Shown: piece after piece, positions 56,763 through 64,000 of the stretch
How the letters are laid out: each line of letters opens with the position of its first letter
How positions within the stretch are numbered: position 1 is the stretch's first letter
From: Roseococcus pinisoli
Lineage (GTDB): Bacteria > Pseudomonadota > Alphaproteobacteria > Acetobacterales > Acetobacteraceae
DNA length: 64,000 nt
Direction of reading: 5' to 3'
Assembly (NCBI RefSeq): GCF_018413645.1
Contig: NZ_JAHCDA010000001.1
Location: forward strand, 62,001 to 126,000
Program-made: the position numbers and the translations under genes
Notes under the pieces: generated by a model
What the model was told of the DNA's origin: nothing
The model's input: the letters and a program-made list of their open reading frames with translations, nothing else
Database searches by the model: none

Positions 56763-57362
56763 TCAGCCGAAGAGCTTCGCCGCCGTCTTCGCCACCAGCT
56801 CGCCCTGGTGGCGCGCGCCCTCCAGCTCGATCGCGCTGGGCTGGCGGGAGCCGTCGCCGCCCGCGATGGTCGTGGCGCCGTAGGGCGCGCCGCCGACGAC
56901 CTCGCCCAGCGCCATCTGGCCCTGGTGGCTGTACGGCAGGCCCACGATCACCAGGCCGAAATGCAGCAGGTTGGTGATGATCGAGAAGAGCGTCGTCTCC
57001 TGCCCGCCATGCTGCGTCGCGGTCGAGGCGAAGGCCGCGCCGACCTTGCCGTTCAGCGCGCCGCGCGCCCAGAGGCCGCCCGCTTGGTCCAGGAAGGCCG
57101 CCATCTGCGAGGACATGCGGCCGAAGCGCGTGCCCGTGCCGACGATGATCGCGTCGTAATCCGCGAGGTCGGAGACCTGGGCCACGGGCGCGGCCTGGTC
57201 GAGCTTGAAGTGCGCGCCCTGGGCGATCTCCAGCGGCACCGTCTCGGGGACGCGCTTGATGTCGACCTGCGCGCCGGCCGCGCGCGCCCCCTCGGCGACG
57301 GCGCCGGCCATCGTCTCGATGTGGCCGTAGGACGAGTAGTAGAGCACCAGAACCTTTGCCAT
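56763..57362 (-). CDS. wrbA: NAD(P)H:quinone oxidoreductase WrbA
   Basis: 199-residue flavodoxin-like quinone reductase, type [42 protein letters not shown] is the FMN start, and [77 protein letters not shown] is the WrbA signature. It reduces quinones by two electrons. The ATG at 57362 follows AGGAGG at a good distance. A LysR gene is divergent upstream and may control it. Confidence 0.94.
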   Translation of the reverse strand: MAKVLVLYYSSYGHIETMAGAVAEGARAAGAQVDIKRVPETVPLEIAQGAHFKLDQAAPVAQVSDLADYDAIIVGTGTRFGRMSSQMAAFLDQAGGLWARGALNGKVGAAFASTATQHGGQETTLFSIITNLLHFGLVIVGLPYSHQGQMALGEVVGGAPYGATTIAGGDGSRQPSAIELEGARHQGELVAKTAAKLFG

Positions 57363-57508
57363 GTCGGCCTCCTGAATGGTTCGCCTGATGTGAGGCCACG
57401 GGAGCGGGCCGGCTTGGCGAAAGAGATCACCCGGCGTGGGGCTGGGCTTCGAATTCCATCTAGGCCCCGGCACATTTTCAGAAAACCAGGATAATATTGT
57501 CCAGAACA

Positions 57509-57523
57509 TTCGAGATTTTAGAA
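57509..57523. promoter_or_regulatory. Possible LysR-type operator
   Basis: TTC-N9-GAA, a weak dyad in the gap between wrbA and the LysR gene, directly before the ATG at 57524. Confidence 0.2.
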
Positions 57524-58429
57524 ATGTCGGAGCCCGGCACCCCCACCCTCGATCAGCTGAAGGTTTTCCTCGCCGTGGAGGAGGCCGGCAGCTTCGCCGG
57601 CGCCGCGCGCCGCCTCGGCCGCGCCGTCTCCGTCGTCAGCTATTCCATCGGCCAGCTAGAGGCGCAGCTCGGCGTCGCGCTCTTCGACCGGGAAACCACC
57701 CGGCGTCCCCAGCTGACCGAGGCCGGCAAGGCCGTGCTGACCGAGGCGCGTGCCATCGCCAATGGCGTGAACGGCCTGCGCGCGAGGGTGAGGGGCCTCC
57801 GGCAAGGGCTCGAGGCCGAGGTCCACCTGGCCCTCGACGTCATGCTGCCGGCGGCGCGGGTGGTGGATGCGCTCAGGGCCTTCAGCGAGGCCTTCCCGAC
57901 CGTCACGCTGCGCCTCTACGTCGAGGCACTGGGTGCCGTGGCCCAGATGGTGCTGGACCGGCGCGCGAGCCTCGGCGTCAGCGGCATGCTCCTGCAGCCC
58001 CTGCCCGCGCTGGAACGGGTGGCGCTGGGGCATGTGGAGCTGGTGCCCGTCGCGGCGCCGGACCATCCGCTGGCCAAGGCGGGCCGCAATCCTGTCGGCG
58101 CGGGGCGCGATCACGTCCAGCTGGTGCTGACCGACCGCTCCCCGCTCACCGAGGGCCATGACTTCGCCGTGGTCGGCGTGCGGACCTGGCGCCTGGCCGA
58201 CCTCGGCTCCAAGCACATGCTGCTGCGCGAGGGCATCGGCTGGGGGAACATGCCGCTGCCCGTGGTGCGCGAGGATCTGGAAGCCGGGCGCCTGGTCCGG
58301 CTCGACATGCCGGACTTCCGCTCGGCGGAGTACCCGCTCCAGGGCATCTATCGCGCGGACGTCCCGCCGGGCCCGGCCGCCGCTTGGCTCATCGCGCGCT
58401 TCCAGGGCCAGGCCTCGGACACCCCCTGA
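57524..58429 (+). CDS. LysR-family transcription regulator
   Basis: 301-residue LysR protein. The HTH is [64 protein letters not shown], and the effector domain follows. It is divergent from wrbA, a common layout for redox or quinone regulators, so wrbA is the likely target. The ATG at 57524 is preferred over a TTG at 57497. A weak hairpin with six Ts follows it at 58471-58500. Confidence 0.9.
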   Translation: MSEPGTPTLDQLKVFLAVEEAGSFAGAARRLGRAVSVVSYSIGQLEAQLGVALFDRETTRRPQLTEAGKAVLTEARAIANGVNGLRARVRGLRQGLEAEVHLALDVMLPAARVVDALRAFSEAFPTVTLRLYVEALGAVAQMVLDRRASLGVSGMLLQPLPALERVALGHVELVPVAAPDHPLAKAGRNPVGAGRDHVQLVLTDRSPLTEGHDFAVVGVRTWRLADLGSKHMLLREGIGWGNMPLPVVREDLEAGRLVRLDMPDFRSAEYPLQGIYRADVPPGPAAAWLIARFQGQASDTP

Positions 58430-58470
58430 CCGCGCGGGGCCCAACCGCCCCTTCGCCTGCGGATTCCCAG

Positions 58471-58500
58471 CCCGCCCGGCCCCACGCCAGCGGGTTTTTT
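58471..58500 (+). terminator. Weak stem with T-run after the LysR gene
   Basis: CCCGC pairs with GCGGG across 14 bases and is followed by TTTTTT (58495-58500). It resembles an intrinsic terminator with a short stem. Confidence 0.5.
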
Positions 58501-58615
58501 CATGTCCTCAGCCCGCCGGTTGCGGACGCCCCCTGAATCGGCTTCTTTACATAAGTTATTGTTTTTATTTGATTTACTGAAGATCTCTACAGCTCTACCG
58601 ATGAAGAGGTGAAGA

Positions 58616-60706
58616 ATGGTGCACATATTGATGCGCGGGTTGCCCCTGGCCCTCGTCCCCTGCCTGGCGGCGGCGCAGGAAGCGAGCCCGGTCATCGAGC
58701 TCGACCCCATCGAGGTGCAGTCCTCCCGCCTCGACACGGCGCGGACAGGCATCGCCCCCTCGCTCGGCGCCAGCGTGACGCGCATCGACCGCGACACCAT
58801 CGAGCGCCTGCCCCAGGGCGGCGGCGCCTCGCTGAACCAGGTGCTGCTGCAGGCGCCCGGCGTGGTGCAGGAGGCGCAGGGTGACCTCCATGTCCGCGGC
58901 GATCACCGGAACCTGCAGTACCGCATCAATGGCGTGATCATCCCCGAGGCGATCAGCGGCTTCGGCCAGCTCTTCGATGCGCGCGGGTTGCGCGCGGTGG
59001 AGCTCGTGACCGGCGCCCTGCCGGCGCAGTTCGGCTACCGCACGGCGGGCATCGTCGATATCGGCCTGCGCTCCGGTGCGCAGGATCCCGGCGGCAGCGC
59101 CAGCCTCTATGGCGGCAGCTTCGGCCAGTTCCAGCCGAGCCTCGCCTATGGCGGCGCGGTCGGCCCCTTCGAATACTACGTGACCGGCAGCTACCTGCGC
59201 AGCGATCGCGGCTTCGAGAATCCGACCAGCGCGCCCCAGGCCATCCACAACAGCACCGAGCAGGTGCGCGGCCTCGTGAACATGGCCTGGCTCCTCGACG
59301 ACCGGACGCGCCTTTCCTTCATCGGCGGCACCAACCAGTCGCGCTTCCAGATCCCCAACGTCCCCGGCCAGGCGCCGCAATTCACCGCCTTCGGCCAGGA
59401 CAGCTATGACAGCGCAAGCCTGCGCGCGCGGCAGTGGCAACGCTCCAGCTTCGGCCTGCTGGCCGTGCAGCATTCGCACGGTGCGCTGGACGTGCAGGTC
59501 TCCGCCTTCATGCGGCAGACCTCGATCAGCTACGTGCCCGACACGGTGGGCGAGGTGATCCTCTCGGGCGTGGGGGCCGAGACGCGCAAGCGCAACACCT
59601 CCATCGGTCTGCAGGGCGATGCCTCCTGGCGGCTCGCGGAGGCGCATACGCTGCGCGCGGGGTTCTTCGTCTCCGGCGACGTGACGCGCAACATCGCCAA
59701 CAGCACCGTGCTGCCGCTGGACGCGCAGGGCGCCACCTTCGACGCGCCCTACACCATCCGCGAGCGCGGGCGCATCGAAGGGCAGCTCTACGGCGTCTAC
59801 GCGCAGGACGAATGGCGGATCACCGACCAGCTGACGCTCAACTTCGGCGGCCGCTTCGACGTGATGAACCAGCAGGTGAACGCCTCGCAGCTCAGCCCGC
59901 GCGCGAACCTCGTCTGGCGGCCGAGCGACGCCACGACCGTCTCCCTCGGCTATGCGCGCTACTTCACGCCCCCGCCCTCCGAGCTGCTGACGAGCCCGGC
60001 GCTGTACCGCTACGTCGGCACGACGCTGGCGCCCGAGGTGCTGCAGGCGAGCCCCGCCCGGCCCGAGCGCGCGCACTACTTCAACCTCGGCCTGCGCCAC
60101 CGCATCGGCGAGAACCTGACGCTGGGCGCCGAGGCCTATTACCGCTCGGTCCGGGACATGCAGGACCTCGGCCAGTTCGGCAGCGCCTATATCTTCTCGC
60201 CCTACAATTACCGCGAGGGCCGGGTCTTCGGCACGGAGCTCTCCGCCCAATGGCGCCGCGGCGCGCTGCTGGCCTACGGCAACCTGACGCTGTCCCGCTC
60301 GGAGGGGCGCGGCCTCGTCTCCAACCAGTATTTCTGGAGCGAGGCGGAGCTGGCGCAGGTGCAGAAGAAGTTCGTCCGCACCGACCATGACCAGCTCATC
60401 ACCGGCTCGGCGGGCGTGGCCTATAACGTCTGGGAGGGCGGCAATATCTCCTCGACGCTGCTCTATGGCAGCGGCATGCGGCGCGGCTTCGCCAACAGCC
60501 AGGTCGTGACGCCCTATGTGACAGTGAACCTGGGCCTGAGCCAGGAATTCACCATCGCCGGCGGCGGGAAGTGGACCGCGCGGCTGGACGTGCTGAACCT
60601 CTTCGACCGCAGCTACCAGCTGCGCGACGGCACCGGCATCGGCGTCGGCGCGCCGCAATACGGCATGCGGCGCGGCATCTTCGCCGGCCTCTCCCGCACG
60701 CTCTAG
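58616..60706 (+). CDS. TonB-dependent outer-membrane receptor
   Basis: 696-residue receptor. A signal peptide (GLPLALVPCLAAAQ) and TonB-box-like DPIEVQSSRL come first. The plug is seen in GASVTRIDRDTIERLPQGGGASLNQVLLQAPGVVQEAQGDLHVRGDHRNLQYRINGVIIP and VTGALPAQFGYRTAGIVDI. The beta-barrel follows, ending in the aromatic-type C-terminus GLSRTL. Likely siderophore, cobalamin or other metal-complex uptake; the ligand is not shown. The ATG at 58616 follows GAGGTGA. Its promoter region is AT-rich but holds no Fur-like palindrome I can see. Confidence 0.9.
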   Translation: MVHILMRGLPLALVPCLAAAQEASPVIELDPIEVQSSRLDTARTGIAPSLGASVTRIDRDTIERLPQGGGASLNQVLLQAPGVVQEAQGDLHVRGDHRNLQYRINGVIIPEAISGFGQLFDARGLRAVELVTGALPAQFGYRTAGIVDIGLRSGAQDPGGSASLYGGSFGQFQPSLAYGGAVGPFEYYVTGSYLRSDRGFENPTSAPQAIHNSTEQVRGLVNMAWLLDDRTRLSFIGGTNQSRFQIPNVPGQAPQFTAFGQDSYDSASLRARQWQRSSFGLLAVQHSHGALDVQVSAFMRQTSISYVPDTVGEVILSGVGAETRKRNTSIGLQGDASWRLAEAHTLRAGFFVSGDVTRNIANSTVLPLDAQGATFDAPYTIRERGRIEGQLYGVYAQDEWRITDQLTLNFGGRFDVMNQQVNASQLSPRANLVWRPSDATTVSLGYARYFTPPPSELLTSPALYRYVGTTLAPEVLQASPARPERAHYFNLGLRHRIGENLTLGAEAYYRSVRDMQDLGQFGSAYIFSPYNYREGRVFGTELSAQWRRGALLAYGNLTLSRSEGRGLVSNQYFWSEAELAQVQKKFVRTDHDQLITGSAGVAYNVWEGGNISSTLLYGSGMRRGFANSQVVTPYVTVNLGLSQEFTIAGGGKWTARLDVLNLFDRSYQLRDGTGIGVGAPQYGMRRGIFAGLSRTL

Positions 60707-60724
60707 GACCTCTGTTCGTCGTCA

Positions 60725-60752
60725 CCCGCTCCCGCCGTTTGGCGGGAGCGGG
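60725..60752. terminator. Perfect 12-bp hairpin between the receptor and mlaA
   Basis: CCCGCTCCCGCC pairs with GGCGGGAGCGGG around GTTT. It lies between convergent stops at 60706 and 60759. Confidence 0.72.
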
Positions 60753-60758
60753 GAGGCT

Positions 60759-61673
60759 TCAGAAGCGCGCGCCGGGGGGCATGTTGCGCGCCCAGGCGGG
60801 GTCGGGTTCGCCGGGCGGGGGCGTGATGTGGATGCCCGGCAGCTCGGCCGGCGCCGCCGCCGGGGTGCCCGGCATGGCAGCGGGCGTCGCCGCCCTGCCG
60901 CCCGCTTCGTCGCCCGGATCGTCGAGCGGCACGATGGCGTCGGTTTCGCTGCCGCTGCGCCCGAGCTCCGCGTCGCGGCGCTGGCGGGTGATGCTGCGCA
61001 GGCGGGCGTAGAAGTCGAGGCTGTCGGCCCGCAGCGCATCCAGCGTGTCGATATTCTCGGCCCGCAGGTCGATGCCGCTGAGCGCGCCACGGCCGACACC
61101 GATGATATGCGCCGTCGCGCTCGAGAAGATGGAGCCCGTCAGCAGGCCGATCGGGTTGGCGGCCGCGTCGATGCCGTCGCCGATCGCGTCGCGGACCACG
61201 GTCGGGCCCATGATGGGGAGCATCAGGAAGGGCCCGTCGGGCACGCCCCAGGAATGGAGCGTCTGGCCGAAATCGCCCGTGCGGCGGACGAGGCCGTTGG
61301 GCGTCGCGATGTCGAAGAAGCCGAGGCCGCCGCCCACCGTGTTGATGTAGAAGCGCATCAGCGTGTGGCCGGCATCCAGCAGGCGCAGCTGCAGGATGTT
61401 GTTCGCGAAGACCACCGGTTCGTTCAGGTTGCTCAGGAAGTTGCGGATGGCGGTGCGCATGCCGTCGGGAACGCCGTCCCGATAGGCGACGGCTGCCGGC
61501 CGGATGGCCGCATCATCGAGTCGCAGGTTGAAGTCGAAGATCTGGCGGTTGGTCGCCTCCCAGGGATCCCGGGGATCCGTGGCCGGCCGGCCGTCGGAGC
61601 TGGCGCAGGCGCCAAGGGCGAGGCCCAGCGCCAGCACGGGCGCGAGCAGCAGGGTCGAGCGTGTTCGTTTCAC
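60759..61673 (-). CDS. mlaA: MlaA (VacJ) phospholipid transport lipoprotein
   Basis: 304-residue outer-membrane lipoprotein. The lipobox LGACAS ends the signal peptide. DPRDPWEATNRQIFDFNLRLDDAAIRPAAVAYRDGVPDGMRTAIRNFLSNLNEPVVFANNILQLRLLDAGHTLMRFYINTVGGGLGFFDIATPNGL is the MlaA signature. It pulls stray phospholipids from the outer leaflet and passes them to MlaC. Here the MlaC-like HpnM is at the other end of the window. The C-terminal 80 residues are Pro/Ala-rich. It is divergent from hpnI. Confidence 0.92.
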   Translation of the reverse strand: MKRTRSTLLLAPVLALGLALGACASSDGRPATDPRDPWEATNRQIFDFNLRLDDAAIRPAAVAYRDGVPDGMRTAIRNFLSNLNEPVVFANNILQLRLLDAGHTLMRFYINTVGGGLGFFDIATPNGLVRRTGDFGQTLHSWGVPDGPFLMLPIMGPTVVRDAIGDGIDAAANPIGLLTGSIFSSATAHIIGVGRGALSGIDLRAENIDTLDALRADSLDFYARLRSITRQRRDAELGRSGSETDAIVPLDDPGDEAGGRAATPAAMPGTPAAAPAELPGIHITPPPGEPDPAWARNMPPGARF

Positions 61674-61709
61674 GGGGGGACACTACCGCACCCCGCCGTG
61701 CTGCGCGAT

Positions 61710-62855
61710 ATGAGGCCCGTGTCCTGGATCGCGATCCCCTTCCTGCTGCTGGCGCTGGCCGGCGCCGGCCAGGCGCTGGCCGCGCGCCGCGCCCTCCGCC
61801 GCCTCGCCACGACGCCCCCGCCGCGGGGGCCCGCGCTGGCGGCCAGCATCCTCAAGCCCCTGCACGGCAACGAGCCCGGCCTGGCCCGCAACCTCGCCGC
61901 GACGCTGGGGCAGACCCATGCCGCGCCCTGGGAGGTGCTGTTCGGCACCGCCGACCCCGCGGATGCCGCGCGGCCGGTCGCCGAGGCCGCGATGACGGCC
62001 AGCCCGACGCCAGCGCATTTCCTCGCCGGGGGCGCGGTGCTGGGCGCCAACCGCAAGGTCTCGCAGCTCGTGCACCTGGCGGCCGAGGCCCAGCACCCGG
62101 CCCTCGTCGTCGCCGATGCCGACATGCGCTGCGCGCCGGACTGGCTGACCGCGGTGACGGCGCCGCTGGCCGATCCCGAAACCGGTCTCGTCACCTGCCT
62201 CTATCGCGGCGAGGCCGCCGATGACGGCGCCTGGTCCCGGCTGGCCGCGCTCGGCATCGACTGGCACTTCCTGCCCAATGCCGCGCTGGGCGAGAGCCTC
62301 GGCAAGGCCCAGGGCTGCTACGGCGCCACCATGGCCCTGCGGCGCGACGCGCTGGAGCAGATCGGCGGCTTCGAGCCGCTGCTGCCCTTGCTGGCCGACG
62401 ATCATGCACTGGGTGCCGCGGTGCGCCGGCTCGGCCTGCGCGTGGAGGTTTCGCCGTCGATCCCCGTCCATGTGATGCACGAGCCGAGCCTGGCTGCGCT
62501 CTGGGCCCATGAGCTGCGCTGGGCGCGGACGCTGCGTCTGCTGAATTTCCCGGGCTTCCTGGGCCTAGGCCTGACGCATCCGCTGCCCTGGGCGCTGCTG
62601 GCCTTCGCCCTTTCGCCCAGCGACTGGACGGTCGGCGCCCTGGCCATCGCGCTGGGCGCCCGCTGGGCGCTGGCCTCGGGCGTGGATTCCGCGCTGGGCG
62701 TGGCCGGCGGCTGGCGGCGCTGGGCCTGGCTGCCCGTCCGCGACCTGCTCTCCTTCGCCATCTGGCTGACGGCCCTGGCCCGCGGCCAGGTCGTCTGGCG
62801 CGACCGCCGCTACCGCATCGGCCCCAATGGCGAGATGGTGGAGGAGGCCCGGTGA
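61710..62855 (+). CDS. hpnI: Hopanoid glycosyltransferase HpnI
   Basis: 381-residue family 2 glycosyltransferase of the ceramide-glucosyltransferase type. An N-terminal membrane segment (IAIPFLLLALAGAGQALA) is followed by SILKPLHGNEPGLARNLAATLGQT, LVVADADMRCAPDWLTAV (DxD) and LLADDHALGAAVRRLGLRVEV; further hydrophobic segments lie near the end. HpnI adds a GlcNAc-like sugar to bacteriohopanetetrol during side-chain building. The ATG at 61710 has a weak ribosome site; a GTG at 61698 is possible. Its stop overlaps hpnK as GTGA. Confidence 0.9.
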   Translation: MRPVSWIAIPFLLLALAGAGQALAARRALRRLATTPPPRGPALAASILKPLHGNEPGLARNLAATLGQTHAAPWEVLFGTADPADAARPVAEAAMTASPTPAHFLAGGAVLGANRKVSQLVHLAAEAQHPALVVADADMRCAPDWLTAVTAPLADPETGLVTCLYRGEAADDGAWSRLAALGIDWHFLPNAALGESLGKAQGCYGATMALRRDALEQIGGFEPLLPLLADDHALGAAVRRLGLRVEVSPSIPVHVMHEPSLAALWAHELRWARTLRLLNFPGFLGLGLTHPLPWALLAFALSPSDWTVGALAIALGARWALASGVDSALGVAGGWRRWAWLPVRDLLSFAIWLTALARGQVVWRDRRYRIGPNGEMVEEAR

Positions 62856-63700
62856 GGCGCCTCATCCTCAATGCCGACGACCTCGGCCTCGCCGCCGAGA
62901 CCAATGAGGGGATCGAGCGCGCCCATCGCGAGGGCGTGCTGACGGCCGCCAGCCTCATGACCGGTGAGGCCGGCTTCGAGGAGGGCGTGCGCGTGGCGCG
63001 GGCCAATCCCGGCCTGGCGGTCGGGCTGCACCTGACGCTGACGGATGGCGTGCCCACCCTCCCCGCCGCGCAGCTCCCGTCGCTGACGCAAAGGAACGGC
63101 CGCTTCCGCGACGACATGGCGGGCATGGGGCTGACGCTCGCCGTCTCGCGCGAGGCCCGCGCGGAGCTGGCGGCCGAGGTCGCGGCCCAGATGGCCCGCT
63201 TCGCCGAGACCGGCCTGCCCTGCGACCATGTGAACGCGCACAAGCACTATCACCTGCATCCGAACATCGCGGCCGCGCTAATCCGCGCCGCCGCGGCGGC
63301 GGGCATGCGCTGCCTGCGGCTGCCCTGGGAGCCAGGCACGCTCGTCCGCGCCATCGAGGCCGAGGCGCCGGGCACGGGTGAATGGGCCATCCGCCCCTGG
63401 TGCCGCTTCCTGCGCCGGCGGGCCGCGCGCCACGGCCTCGTGGCGCCGGACCGCGTGGTCGGCCTCGCCTGGTCCGGCCATTTCACGGCCGACCGCCTGC
63501 TCGGCGTGCTGCCGCACCTGCCCGACGGCGTGACGGAGCTCTACTTCCACCCGGCCACGGCCGGCGGCTTTTCCGGCAGCGCCCCGGGCTACGACTACCC
63601 GGGCGAGCTCGCCGCGCTGATCGACCCTCGCGTGGCCGAGGCGCTGGCCGGCACGCCCCGCGGCGGCTACGCGGCCATGCTCTTGCCGAACGCCGCCTGA
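62852..63700 (+). CDS. hpnK: Hopanoid-associated deacetylase HpnK (YdjC-like)
   Basis: 282-residue carbohydrate deacetylase-like protein. RLILNADDLGLAAETNEGIERAHREGVLTAASLMTGEAGFEEGVRVARANPGLAVGLHLTLTDG carries the YdjC metal motif (ADD...GLHLTL). HVNAHKHYHLHPNIAAAL supplies further His ligands. HpnK deacetylates the sugar added by HpnI to the hopanoid side chain. It starts at GTG 62852 inside the hpnI stop, so translation is coupled. Confidence 0.92.
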   Translation: MRRLILNADDLGLAAETNEGIERAHREGVLTAASLMTGEAGFEEGVRVARANPGLAVGLHLTLTDGVPTLPAAQLPSLTQRNGRFRDDMAGMGLTLAVSREARAELAAEVAAQMARFAETGLPCDHVNAHKHYHLHPNIAAALIRAAAAAGMRCLRLPWEPGTLVRAIEAEAPGTGEWAIRPWCRFLRRRAARHGLVAPDRVVGLAWSGHFTADRLLGVLPHLPDGVTELYFHPATAGGFSGSAPGYDYPGELAALIDPRVAEALAGTPRGGYAAMLLPNAA

Positions 63701-63717
63701 CGCCTCAGGAAGGCCGG

Positions 63718-64000
63718 GTGAGCCCGTTTCCGATTTCCGAGCAGATTCCGCGCGTCGCCCTCGTCACCGGGGGTGCGAAGCGGCTCGGCCGGGCCATCGC
63801 CCTGGCGCTGGCCGGGGCGGGCTTCGACGTCGCGATCCACTACAACGGCTCGGTCGGCGAAGCCGAGGCGCTGGCGGCGGAGATCACGCGGCTCGGCCGC
63901 CGTGCCGCCGCCTTCCAGGCCGATCTCACCCAGGAGGCCGAGGTCGTCGGCCTGCTGCCGGCCGTCCGCGCGGCGCTCGGGCCTGTCGGCGTGCTGGTGA
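63718..64000 (+). CDS. Short-chain dehydrogenase (N-terminal part, cut by window edge)
   Basis: About 94 residues are visible. RVALVTGGAKRLGRAIALALAGAGFDVAIHYNGSVGEAEALAAEITRLGRRAAAFQADLTQEAEV is the SDR NAD(P) site (TGGAKRLGRA), resembling pteridine-reductase or FolM-type SDRs. The active site is outside the window. It starts at GTG 63718 with AGGAAGG just upstream, 17 bases after the hpnK stop, so it may belong to the same unit. Confidence 0.85.
   Translation, partial: MSPFPISEQIPRVALVTGGAKRLGRAIALALAGAGFDVAIHYNGSVGEAEALAAEITRLGRRAAAFQADLTQEAEVVGLLPAVRAALGPVGVLV

Noticed and set aside
58540..58615. Possible Fur box before the TonB-dependent receptor
   Set aside because: The region is AT-rich but shows no 7-5-7 palindrome like the two other Fur-like sites.

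Overview
The window is GC-rich, about 70% by eye, and reads as chromosome from an alphaproteobacterium. Hopanoid genes at both ends, an MdtABC-type efflux system, many orphan solute-binding proteins and widespread GTGA/ATGA stop-start overlaps fit an Acetobacteraceae (Roseomonas-like) genome. That placement is inference; I saw no rRNA, tRNA, CRISPR array, phage or insertion sequence.

Layout. 1-3.5 kb: hopanoid genes shc (cut by the window edge), hpnB and hpnA on the minus strand, with hpnM (MlaC-like) divergent. 3.5-5.7 kb: L-cysteate sulfo-lyase-like enzyme, CMD-family protein, P-loop kinase. 5.7-8 kb: exbB-exbD-tonB behind a Fur-box-like palindrome. 8.1-18.2 kb: PPOX-family protein, then a four-gene RND pump (outer-membrane channel, adaptor, two different RND subunits). 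18.2-22.8 kb: HxlR regulator/azoreductase pair, NDH-2, VOC protein, and a YCII/ECF-sigma pair. 23-25.7 kb: EmrAB-type pump. 25.7-35.9 kb: V4R protein, cupin, hydrolase, amidase, two orphan solute-binding proteins, M20 amidohydrolase, carbamoylase-like hydrolase. 35.9-40 kb: mntR, mntH and a Zn/Cd P-type ATPase. 40-45.3 kb: LysR/hydrolase pair, CinA-C protein, and a copper ATPase with three tandem YHS domains. 45.4-50.5 kb: a molybdenum block (Mo-oxidoreductase, aldehyde dehydrogenase, ModE-like regulator, orphan modA) with two matching ModE-box-like palindromes. 50.6-53.4 kb: Yip1 protein, PhyH dioxygenase, nitroreductase, and an unknown unit behind a second Fur-like box. 53.4-54.1 kb: an AT-richer islet with a likely ADP-ribosyltransferase-fold protein. 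54.2-60.7 kb: amidase, hydroxyacid dehydrogenase, WrbA, LysR and a TonB-dependent receptor. 60.7-64 kb: mlaA, hpnI, hpnK and a truncated SDR gene.

Themes. Metals dominate: iron (Fur-like boxes, TonB system, receptor), manganese, zinc, copper and molybdenum. The envelope theme joins hopanoid synthesis to MlaA/MlaC-type lipid transport. Perfect or near-perfect hairpins lie between most convergent gene pairs and probably end transcription in both directions.

The best leads for something undescribed are the HGT-A/T ADP-ribosyltransferase-like islet, the unknown two-gene unit under the 52.65 kb Fur-like box, the paired Mo boxes around an aldehyde dehydrogenase/Mo-enzyme operon, and the triple-YHS CopA.
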